Source of the DNA: Phoronis ovalis
Lineage: Eukaryota; Phoronida; Phoronidae
DNA length: 10,683 nucleotides
Direction of reading: 5' to 3'
Assembly (NCBI GenBank): GCA_028565635.1
Contig: JAOXYB010031175.1
Location: forward strand, 1 to 10,683
Each line of letters starts with the position of its first letter. Positions within the stretch are counted from its first letter, which is position 1. A program made the translations under genes and the position numbers. Positions 1 to 8,700 of this stretch are shown here, in pieces. The notes under the pieces are model-generated. The model did no database searches. It saw nothing but the letters and a program-made list of their open reading frames with translations, and was not told where the DNA came from.

Positions 1-1316
1 CACAACAATGAAATGCCCTGGTGTATTGATTACAGGGATTGATTAATTGAATATCCTCTGTGCTTAGCATTTGAATTTGCTGTATAGAATATACCTTACC
101 TCAATCTTATTTCAGTGTAAAGTAATCACGCGTTAGCAAGCAAGGTACGTGTGCGCTTTCTAAAAAGCGCGGGGAGCCCTCGAGGATTTGTGGGTAAAGA
201 TACGTGATGCGGGAGCAAAAATTCTTGTTTCGGTAACACATCGGCCAATTCAAAATGTAAAAATGTTTGAGTAGAAATCGATTGTTATGTTTTTTAAAAT
301 TTTATTTGAAAGGTATTTATCAATTTTTAGGTTGTAAAGTCACGGGAAGCTATGTAGCTACCTATTTTTTGCAGCATGTAGTGGACGGTAAACCATGCAG
401 TGTTTAATATTTTGAGCGGTAACAACCCAAAAAAGAATACGTCGATCCAAAATTTCACCTGGGACTCACATCCCCCCAAAAAATTATGTAGCACCTTCCC
501 AGCAATAAGCCTTGCTTCACGCCTATTATGCAGTGATAAAACTCCCATGTATGCTGAATACCAATATATAACCGGCCTTACAGCACCCCGCTAGCAAAAA
601 CAAAATTCCCCTTTGACTACTTGTAATTCATCAAAACTCGTAAAGACCAAATGTACACAGGTCAATGCATTCAATAACAGATGCATTCAAATTAAAAGGG
701 TCAAAAATCAGTGGACGATATTTGATACGCACATACCCAGGATTACGATATGAGTGCATAATAACAATATATGAATGAAAAAATCTGTGAGACTCTTAAA
801 ATATTTGCTTTCAAAGCAATGAATTCTTCGGTATAGTAGCATTAGGTTTTATGTTCGGTATAGTAGCATCAAGCTGATCTGACACGAAAATCCTTTCAGC
901 AGAAAGCATAGATAGATAGATACGTGTCCTTGACAGCACAGGCTTATACTATTGGTAATAACGTAGTACCAATTGCGTATTTTTATTGCTCAGTTCCTAC
1001 TGGTATAATTTCAAACTGTTGATGAGAAGTCTCATTTTTTGCTTTCCTTCCCGCTGATGCTGACCTTGAAATATGCCGGACATCGTTCTCAATTAATATT
1101 ACAAAAATTATTTATGACGTTTATGTGCAGCTTTCTCCCAATAAGCTTACACCAAACAAATGTCTTGAGAAAGTTACTCAGTGTTATTTTTTACTAGAAA
1201 ACGTGCTAAAATAATCTGATAAGTGATTTTAAATTCGTTTAACTTCCAACAAACTGAACATATTTAAAAAAAACAAATAAATATTTAATTTGAAATTATT
1301 AAGAAACAATAAAATA
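1..1316. other. Intergenic stretch, no gene recognised
   Basis: The stretch is AT-rich and interrupted by stops in all frames. The longest open frames (about 60-73 codons near 327-594) overlap on opposite strands and show no recognisable protein motif. A splice-like acceptor/donor pair near 103-146 encloses only about 30 bases with stops in every frame, so it is not a coding exon. Short local structures are present: a GATA run of about 3.75 units at 908-922, a 7-bp hairpin (ATTGGTA/TACCAAT) at 951-973, and the direct repeat listed separately. The right part may still belong to the phosphatase 3'UTR or to transcription read-through. Confidence 0.6.
827..869. repeat. 16-bp direct repeat, 27-bp period
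   Basis: TTCGGTATAGTAGCAT occurs exactly at 827-842 and again at 854-869. This makes about 1.6 copies of a 27-bp unit. It is probably a small replication-slippage duplication, and no function is apparent. Confidence 0.85.
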
Positions 1317-1925
1317 TTTATTATTATAATTTAGGATGTCATGCAACACAACATGTTTGTTTGGCTTGAAATGCTAACAAATGGTATCATATTTGACATT
1401 GATGTCCTGTACAATTGGATACACATATCTGCAATAAACTTTAATTGCTGAACAAAATGTCACATGAAAACATTAACAATGACATATAACTTTACATAAA
1501 AATTTAAAAAACAGTTACAGTTTCAAGCAAAAATAATGAGTAAGTGAATAATAATTTGGCAAAAAAAATATATAACTCACTTTATAACATATGAATACTT
1601 TATACTAGGATCTTGAAATGTTTTTTCAATTATTTTTCTCTATAGCTAACAAAAAATTAATAAACAAATTTACACCTACTTACATGAGCAAGTTTCTTGA
1701 ATTTTCAAAATGATATGTACATAAAATGAAAATGGCAAGCCAAAAAGTAGCATACAAAATATGAATTACCTCAACTCTGTTTTAGTCCCCACCATTTAAT
1801 TACCATAATCTGTTTTCGACAGTACATCTCCTTGTACAGATTATTAGTAGAAAAAACATTTCACGATAAGTGCAAAGTTCCTAATTACAGCTCACAATCG
1901 TAAACTGACAGTAAAAATTACAATT

Positions 1926-2302
1926 TTTATTAACTTTTTATAGGTAACACCCACTTCCTTTAAATAGCTTTATTTTCCAGTTTCAGCTTAGCATTTACCT
2001 GCTGTATTAGCACTTTAAATATTAAAAACTGCAAAATTAAGTTATAGTATTATGTACAGAAAATGTTAACTACATATTCCAGGTCTAATCTGAACAGTGT
2101 TTCTATGGAATGTGAATCAAGTTATAAATAGGTTCCCTAAATATGTATATTTAAACATGCTCTTACAGAAAGCACTGCCTAATTAGACAGTTGCAGTTTC
2201 TCAATGATTGGCTTCCTTCTCTATCTAAAATCCGCCATCTTAAAGATAATTTTAATATAAATTAATTCTGTTTTCCAGTACTTCTCAGATATATCAGCAG
2301 TA
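1926..2302 (-). other. Putative 3'UTR of the phosphatase gene with poly(A) signals
   Basis: Downstream of the TAA at 2305-2303 the minus strand is very AT-rich and non-coding. AATAAA hexamers (TTTATT on the plus strand) lie at 1974-1969 and 1931-1926, about 330-375 nt after the stop. A further one is at 1322-1317. ATTTA pentamers are frequent, for example near 2125, which would fit an unstable mRNA. The real cleavage site cannot be chosen from sequence alone, so the outer limit is a guess. Confidence 0.4.
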
Positions 2303-2897
2303 TTATCGCCGACGGTTGCCTCCAAATGAGCTGTTGTATGTTGTTACCCACATCGCATTTCCCCTAAGTTCTTGCTGATAAATATCTGGTATATAACCCA
2401 TGGCTGATGTAACCATATGGACACTGTTTTTACCAAATAATTTCTTCTCGAAATCCACCAGTTGCTTCCAAAATCCACAGTTTGGTCTGATAACTGATCT
2501 CCTTTTCTTAACGTGATCATGAGCTTGTCGCAAAGTCATGCGGTGATATTTCATAAGATACGCGAGACAGATAGAACTCGACCGACTAACACCTGCCATA
2601 CAGTGCACAAGTGTTTTACCATTTTTCTGTTTATTACGATGTATCCAATCAGCACACTTGTCGAAATAAACTCCGAGCTGGGAATGTGGCACATCATCGA
2701 CACTTATCCTTACTGTTTCAAATCGTTTCGGGTCCATAGCAGGGAAATCCAATGTAGCGTTGACCACGTGTGTGATACCTTTCATTTGTAGTTTTTCTGG
2801 AGTTATTGCCATGGCACTGCATAAATAAAGATGGTCCGTTATTGGTGCTATCTGTGAAAATATTGATGCCATTGCCATGTGGTCCGCAGATTTATGC
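2303..2897 (-). CDS. Phosphatase exon 2, full catalytic domain
   Basis: The acceptor CCTTTCTTTTTAG|GCATAAATC has a good pyrimidine tract, with AG at 2899-2898. The exon holds two early in-frame Met codons (MAMASIFSQ; 2878 and 2872), the complete catalytic domain, and a short basic tail ending GGNRRR before TAA. Open frame continues upstream to 2956, but that part crosses the acceptor and translates an (AT)n run, so it is intronic. Confidence 0.93.
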
Positions 2898-3860
2898 CTA
2901 AAAAGAAAGGATAATACATTTATGAGTACTCTTAGATATATATATATATATAGCAAATATGATCAGAAGCAAGCCTAAAATTACTGAAAAATTTAGAAAG
3001 GGGTCCAGCAGCAGATTTTAGGATCCACCACTAAAGAACTGTACGTGACTCTATGTTGTTTTAATAATATAAGCTTAATGATCAGATATTATATCCCATT
3101 TAAAAATCATAATTATATGAATCTTACATTCAACAAAGAATAGTTTGGGGACATTACCAGTAATAAATGAACAATCAAGATGCCTACTTTAAAAATGTAG
3201 AAATAGTATATCATGGAATATCCGTTTTATCTGATAGCTATAAGAATTCATAATTATTCTTCTCTAAGGAACAACTATAGTAGTCTACTTGCTATAAAGT
3301 GGATTCACAACAAAAAGAGACATGGCGATGCCCCAGCTTGCAATGGCAATAATAACATCAAGGTAATTGTTGCATGTCGATCCTGAATTTTAAATTTGGC
3401 CCTTGATCCCCTATGCCCATGTATGTAGTCCCTGAGCCAGTTGCCATTGCACACATACACCATCATGTTATATGGGATGGGGGACTAGCGAACTTGCCTT
3501 AGAAGCATACCTAGTATTAATTATGTTTTTTAATTGTCTAGTGCACGAGGTGAATTCTATGGACCATGACACATGGCAAGTCGCACAGTAGGGTCATGTA
3601 TCCAGGGCTACGAAGTTACTGCTAATTCGTACTTCATTGATCCCTCAACAACATATAGCATTTTAAGCAAGATTTCGGATTCCCATTTATCCGGATTTAT
3701 GACATGTTCCGATTAAGCAACCAAATAAAAGCAAAAAGATCTATATTTACCGATCGAGAATCAGTTTCTTGTTGGCAGATAAAGCGACAACACGCTCATC
3801 GCCGGCTTTCAACGGCAAACGCCTGCAGTAAATTTTGTTTCGACCTGTGACTGTGTACAT
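2303..3860 (-). CDS. Atypical dual-specificity phosphatase, DUSP14/18/21-like (2 exons, 234 aa)
   Basis: The CDS is join(3860..3751, 2897..2303) read on the minus strand, 705 nt. The gene encodes a small cysteine-based phosphatase that hydrolyses phosphotyrosine and phosphoserine/threonine. Family relatives act in cytoplasm, nucleus or mitochondria, on MAP-kinase-pathway proteins among others. The whole catalytic domain is in exon 2. In the 234-aa numbering the signature HCMAGVSRS is at 135-143, with nucleophile Cys136 and phosphate-binding Arg142. The likely general acid is Asp105 in VDDVPH. AYLMK and the RPNCGFWKQL block follow, then LFGKNSV as in DUSP14. There is no CH2/rhodanese MAPK-docking domain, which makes it an atypical DUSP. 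Start choice: the exon-1 ATG (3860-3858) follows an in-frame stop, has A at -3, and stays open through the splice (CG|G). The fallback start is the ATG at 2878-2876, giving 191 aa, close to the usual length of the family. The family call is firm. The exact orthologue is not. Confidence 0.88.
2898..3750 (-). other. Phosphatase intron (853 nt)
   Basis: The intron starts GTAAATATAG on the minus strand and ends CTTTTTAG. It is AT-rich, with a less AT-rich patch at about 3320-3640 that contains 11-bp inverted arms TGCAATGGCAA (3339-3349) and TTGCCATTGCA (3441-3451). No coding motif was found in it. The patch could be a remnant of a non-autonomous element, but no target-site duplication or long terminal repeat was seen. 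Confidence 0.7.
2936..2952. repeat. (AT)8.5 microsatellite in phosphatase intron
   Basis: An uninterrupted AT dinucleotide run lies about 37 bp upstream of the exon-2 acceptor. Length variation here could alter branch-point to acceptor spacing, but this is only a possibility. Confidence 0.9.
3751..3860 (-). CDS. Phosphatase exon 1, N-terminal extension
   Basis: This exon encodes 36 codons plus two bases, starting MYTVTGRNK and ending KKLILD, and is rich in Lys and Arg. The donor CGATCG|GTAAAT lies at 3750-3749 and pairs with the exon-2 acceptor in matching phase. The exon is richer in CpG than the AT-rich sequence around it, as expected for a first exon near a promoter. DUSP14-like proteins normally begin only a few residues before the catalytic domain, so these residues would be an extension of unknown role. 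If translation instead starts in exon 2, this exon is 5'UTR and its ATG would begin a frame that merges with the main one. Confidence 0.6.
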
Positions 3861-4912
3861 GTTTGTTATATCCAGCAAACAGTTTTCAATAAATTAAACA
3901 GCAACAAATTGCTTTCAGTGGGATTCTACCAACGAACTGCAAACTAACTGTAAGCCGGAATGACAGCACAGCTAACCGAATCTGAAACCACAGGTATGAG
4001 TGTTCGGTGACAGGTGAAAGGAGTGTTTGGTTAGAGCCGCAACAAAAGAAAAAGCCCGTCTCCACCGAAGCATTACAACAGTGCAAGTAGGTCAACTAGG
4101 GATTATCATCAATCGATGATGTGTTATCGAGTCATTACCCTGTGACGAAGATATCAGTGCAACCTAGAAACATATTACCTGGGTGATAAAATTAGTTTTA
4201 ACGATTTTTTGGGAATCTTCTCGCCTTGTTCTCAGTTGTGTTGCTATTTTCTCGAATCCTGTTGCTACACAAGCACTGGAAATATTATGACGTAAACAGC
4301 GACTGGATAAAAGCGTTATAACGCAAATCCACATGGTAATATTGAGCATAAAACATAACCTTTAGGCGGCCTTTAGGTCTTGGCAAGAGTAAACCTAGTG
4401 GATTCATTAAAATTTGTCAATCTTCTGTTATCTTCCGTTATATCGTGTTATTAAAGCGGCACGGAAAAACAATGTTAAAGAAGCCCTCTGGTGGCGATGC
4501 ATCTAACTATGACTTGCATAATTCTTAAATTATTTTGTTTGTACTTAGTAGTTTTATTTTGATAATGTTACTTTTAATTATGATTAAAACATAAATTATA
4601 TCATTGCTTATATTTGTTTACTTCGATTAATTATTATGTTCTTTTTAAATCATTTTGCTATAAGGGAATAGTAGGGAAATTTTGGTTCTAAAGCATATAC
4701 GGACACTCGATGCATGGTATTAAGGTTTGCATAAAGATTTTTTTCTCAAACTTATGATTTATGTTAAATGTTTAGCTAGGCTGCGATAGGCAAGTCTAGG
4801 AAGGCTTCGCTGGCTGTTTAAAATATATGTTAGAAATGACTGCTCCAATGCGCAGTTACTTGTTAAAACGTGTAAAGTGCGAATAAAGAAAACAAAATAA
4901 AAACACAAATAT
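3861..4912. promoter_or_regulatory. Spacer between the two genes; upstream region of the phosphatase
   Basis: No convincing exon was found. Upstream of the phosphatase start (minus strand) there is no clear TATA box. The open frame at 3886-4095 (69 codons) has no recognisable motif and would at most be an upstream ORF if the 5'UTR is long. The frame at 4164-4349 is likewise unremarkable. A CTCF-core-like match is listed separately. The stretch 4500-4900 is low-complexity and AT-rich. Confidence 0.45.
4483..4494 (-). promoter_or_regulatory. CTCF-core-like motif between the two genes
   Basis: The minus strand reads CCACCAGAGGGC, a full match to the widely conserved bilaterian CTCF core CCASYAGRKGGC. 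It lies about 620 bp upstream of the phosphatase start and about 420 bp beyond the putative poly(A) signal of the vestigial-like gene, a plausible place for a boundary. Binding cannot be shown from sequence. Confidence 0.35.
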
Positions 4913-5741
4913 TTTATTTGTATTATCATTTTTGTTAAGACAAAATATAAAGCAAACTTGTTATATAAACCAAGATATAAATATCAGTTATCTGTCACGT
5001 GTCACATATATACAAAATACAAATCGCATTTAATTTTTCTGATCCGGATTGATTCAAATAATCGCGTCTTTAGGTAAGGTCTAAACGATTTCTTGGAAGT
5101 ATCTGTATCGTTTTCATCCTAATAAATTAGCCAATTCTTCTGAAATAGCAGCTCTTCCTCGTCTAACAACTACGGAAATAACAGTTCTTCCTCAGCTAAA
5201 GCTTACTCCGCAAAATTGTTTAAATGCGCTTCCTTCAGAGCATTGTTTAGTATATTTATAAAACACACGATCCCCGGAACTATCAGTAAATGAAATTTCA
5301 ATATTCTATTCACCACCTCATAAGCAATGGTGTCCCTCTGTTTCATATCACCGTGTCATAGTGTTTTCTTTACGGTTTCATCAGCTTGCAAATTTACATT
5401 TTGTACATTTCATTTTTACAATAAATAACATGTTCTTGATATGAATCCGGTTAATTCATCTATTTAAAGTTAGTTGCCGCTAATATAACATTGTTTGTCA
5501 TTTTACTGGCGTTGTCTATATTTTTGACCCTTATAGTTAAATCCCCTGGTGGTAAGAAATTAAATCATTCACTGTTTTCAGTAATTTAGAAACTACAAGT
5601 ACATAATTCAAGAGACTGTCTCTAATACTGACAAAGTACAACAACGCTTAAGTATTAGGATGACATCGAGGAATAAAACATATTTTTCTCATTTTTTCTT
5701 TCTCTTCTCTATGTGAGGTCATATTTTACCCGACCACAATT
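4913..5741 (-). other. Putative 3'UTR of the vestigial-like gene
   Basis: This is the AT-rich non-coding stretch after the TAA at 5744-5742. The first AATAAA on the minus strand is at 4918-4913, and an ATTAAA variant lies at 5034-5029. This would give a 3'UTR of about 710-830 nt. The extent is inferred only from these hexamers. Confidence 0.4.
5142..5207. repeat. Imperfect 33-bp tandem duplication
   Basis: Two adjacent 33-bp units begin GAAATAGCAGCTCTTCCTC (5142) and GAAATAACAGTTCTTCCTC (5175). They agree over roughly three quarters of their positions. The duplication lies in the putative 3'UTR of the vestigial-like gene. It looks like an old local duplication. Confidence 0.7.
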
Positions 5742-5791
5742 TTAGAACCAATACAAATCTTTACTGGAGTCCCCAACGGTTCCGTCTAATC
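5742..5791 (-). CDS. vg: vg exon 5, C-terminal tail
   Basis: The acceptor GATTTTCAG|GATTAGAC (AG at 5793-5792) opens 50 coding bases giving LDGTVGDSSKDLYWF and TAA. The aromatic tail resembles the extreme C-terminus of VGLL2/VGLL3 proteins (short acidic/Ser stretch ending in two aromatic residues). The incoming phase matches exon 4. The exon is too short to be found as an open frame. It is supported by the splice site, the phase and the family-like ending. Confidence 0.8.
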
Positions 5792-8700
5792 CTGAAAATC
5801 AAGACGTTAAAAATATTATCATCACCGCAAAAAATGCTTGAATAACTAGTCAGTTCTAGAATTACACAACATACTCCCCTTACTATATTTAAATATAAAT
5901 GTGCGTGACAAAGTGTCTTAGACATAATATTTCCCAAATTATATACTACAGTATGCTAGACCCTATTTTAACCAGGAATAGAAAATTTACTAAAGTCGGT
6001 ACCAGCTAACTTTCCTCTTTTTTGAAGACCACACTAAATCCGTGTTCACATGGTGAGCTGCTGATTCCCTTTCTACGAAATAAACACGTACATCGCCTAA
6101 AAATGGAGCCGATACCTCTGGAACAATCTACCCAGTATAACTAATTATCGATAACACAACTAGTATATAGCTAAATGGATTTTCTTGAGTTTGGAGCAAC
6201 ATGGAATATGTCCAAGTAGAAAGAGGTAATCCTTACTTTTCAAGGCTGCCGTTGGATCCAAGTGTTTAGGTGACAGAAGATCGCCTGTGTTATGGTACCG
6301 TGACGTCCAGGGTGTTTCTGTGTGAGCTTTTGATATATCTGTATGTCCGGGTAATGTAGGCCCAAGTCTTGTGGTGGATCCAACTAAAAAATTAGGTAAG
6401 ACCTTTGTGTTGAAATAACTTTTTATGAATTATGCATTCCGGGGGGGGTGTAGTGTTCTTTGTGGCAGTTTGACATCGCGTACAAACATTTTGTGCATGA
6501 AGAATGATGCTAAATATATAAAAATATCTTCATAAAACGTGGCGCATCCATCTTTTAAACTCCTTATCTAGAACAATTAAGGACGGACTCCCTATTACTA
6601 AGCAATCTAGTACTTTCATAATAGCCTAAACTTACCTCCAGCGTTTGGCAATATTCGCTGTGTGACTGAAGCCGGGTATTTAGATAAAGCACCCGCTTTA
6701 GAATTAAAGTCCCATCCAACGTCCACAGCAGAAGTTTGGATCGGCTAAGGGTGACTACTTAATTTGGAATAAGCAGTATTCAGTTCACCAGCTATACAGC
6801 ATTAATTAATACATTCTGTGACATGCTTACCTGCTCCAGGCTGCATGAGTAATGAACCATAATGTGGTGCTAGTCGATTCGACGTCATCATCGATGAATA
6901 GTGTCCTAGCGTATCGTGCATTCCTCGGGAACTATAACCATGTGTTTGGGAGGCCCAATGTCCCCACGGATCATGAAGACTGTGCAGTGCTGATGACATG
7001 TACGGGTCCGAGTGAAGAGGTAGACCATGTGCTGATAACGCGCCACTAGAGGGCGGGTGAGCATTACTGTTCCAGAATGATGGAGGGAAGTTTCTCCGAG
7101 ACATTGGTGAACTGTCTGGAAAGTTAAAAGGCAGTAGCATTAAACAACGGACGCTTACATCTGAGAATAAGGCAATTGGAAAGTTATTTGTCAGATTGCC
7201 CAAGCAGTACGGTGTTTGACGTGTTTCAATGAACAGAGACAATGCATGCGTTAATTCTCCAATGCCTTGCAAGCATGAAGAATACTATCAGAAACTATGT
7301 ATACATTTCGTAATATGTGTAAGTGCTCTGGTAAACTGCACAGATACTTGAGAATGGTACTATACACTTGCGAAGGCTGATAGGTGGCGCAGTATACTTC
7401 GGAATTTGCACCATAGCATAAAAAAGATGTAAATATAATATACATTGCATTTTCATAAACTCGAAAATATTTCATAAGATTCGTATGTGTACGCAGTTGA
7501 ATTGTTTATCGCTCACTATATTAAGATATAGGTTAAATAATAGTTGTTGATACTGAAGAAGATAAAAAATATTTACAAAAGAGTGGCAGATATAGCTATA
7601 AATAGTTAGATATTATACGGAGGCTTATTTTCCGAAAATAGGAATGACACGATCAGTTTAACACAAAATTATTTATAATTCAGGGTATGATTGTATTTAA
7701 TATATATTTCTTTCGTTTACATATTAGAAATAATAATTATGCATATTATTTACTGTTATCGCTTTTGAGACTAATTCTCTGTACCCTAAGATAATTATTT
7801 ATTATGCAGATGAACACTGTGAATTATGATAAATCTATCGCGCATGCTCAGTTCTAGATATTAAAAATAAATTGCCACAACGCTTCTGACAGAAGTTCTG
7901 TTCTTCCAAGGTTTACCAGAGAGTTACTGTGTGTGCGATAGATCAAAACTGTCATCTATTAGTAAACTTATTCGGTTTCTGCAACTTTTTAGACGAGTTT
8001 TAGATATCGATGTGTTTTGAAGTGTTTTGACTTATACATATTACGTTTATTTGCAAGCTCTGATTCCAAATCTTTGATTGTTTTTAATATTTTTTATTAT
8101 AAACTAGCTATACGATAATAAAATTATCCTGGCAGTTTGTGGTGCCTCTTTATGATAAGGTACGATTTACGCTGATATTAAAATAAAACTCTAAAACATA
8201 TACTCTTCAACATTCCCAGAGCTTCTTGTTTTGACTAAGCAATATTCACAGTTCTTTACGAACCAAAATATAGATACAAAATATAGATACAAAATATAGA
8301 TACAAAATATAGATACAAAATATAAATACAAAATATAGATACTACTTTTCATTTCTTACTTCTTTCGAAACTCCTACATTTCTTTTTTTATATGCTAAAC
8401 TTTGCAAATGCGAGACCTTTCATTGTAAACAAAACATTTTATTTTACAGTTTCCGATTAATATACATTTAAAATAATTCTAACATACAAATAAACATTTA
8501 TCATTATATTATCTGTCCAAGTAAATGTTTCCTATATGAACAATTAATAAAATAAATACAATATTCGTAAGAAATTATATATTCGGAAATCTAATTTTAC
8601 GAAGTATTAATTTAATTTCCGATAATTTATAATTATCTTATTGAAGCTGATACACTAACATTATCTTGATCCGATAAATATAATGATATTTTTTAGTTGG

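Noticed and set aside
103-150. Acceptor TTATTTCAG followed by donor AAG|GTACGTG, suggesting a mini-exon
   Set aside because: All three frames contain stops in about 30 bases and no partner exons were found.
327-594. Overlapping open frames of 73 and 64 codons on opposite strands
   Set aside because: No family motif, no splice support and no codon pattern; both look like chance.
2106-2113. TEAD-type site ACATTCCA on the minus strand, and several GGAATG/CATTCC hexamers elsewhere (3957, 6435, 7641, 8210)
   Set aside because: Tempting because Vestigial works with TEAD, but such short words are expected several times by chance in this length, and they are scattered through UTR and introns.
2513-2791. 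92-codon open frame on the plus strand
   Set aside because: It is an antisense shadow of the phosphatase catalytic domain with no protein motif of its own.
2879-2956. Upstream part of the 217-codon open frame, starting at an ATG at 2956
   Set aside because: It crosses a strong acceptor at 2899-2898 and translates an (AT)n microsatellite. It is intron sequence that happens to be open.
3886-4349. Two minus-strand open frames of 69 and 61 codons
   Set aside because: No recognisable domain. They lie upstream of the phosphatase start, so at most one could be an upstream ORF.
6243-6383. Second open frame of vg exon 4 (reads DLGLHYPDIQ)
   Set aside because: Its phase does not match the exon 3 donor, while the other frame joins exons 3 and 5 exactly.
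6852-7049. 65-codon plus-strand open frame
   Set aside because: Antisense shadow of vg exon 3.
7116-7160. Alternative vg exon 3 acceptor at 7162-7161 (TTATTCTCAG), adding 15 residues in frame
   Set aside because: The acceptor at 7117-7116 has the better pyrimidine tract and starts right at the conserved block. The added VSVRCLMLLP-type residues are unlike the family. A rare alternative form remains possible.
7251-7475. 74-codon minus-strand open frame in vg intron 2
   Set aside because: No motif, AT-rich composition, and no splice pair that fits the vg phases.
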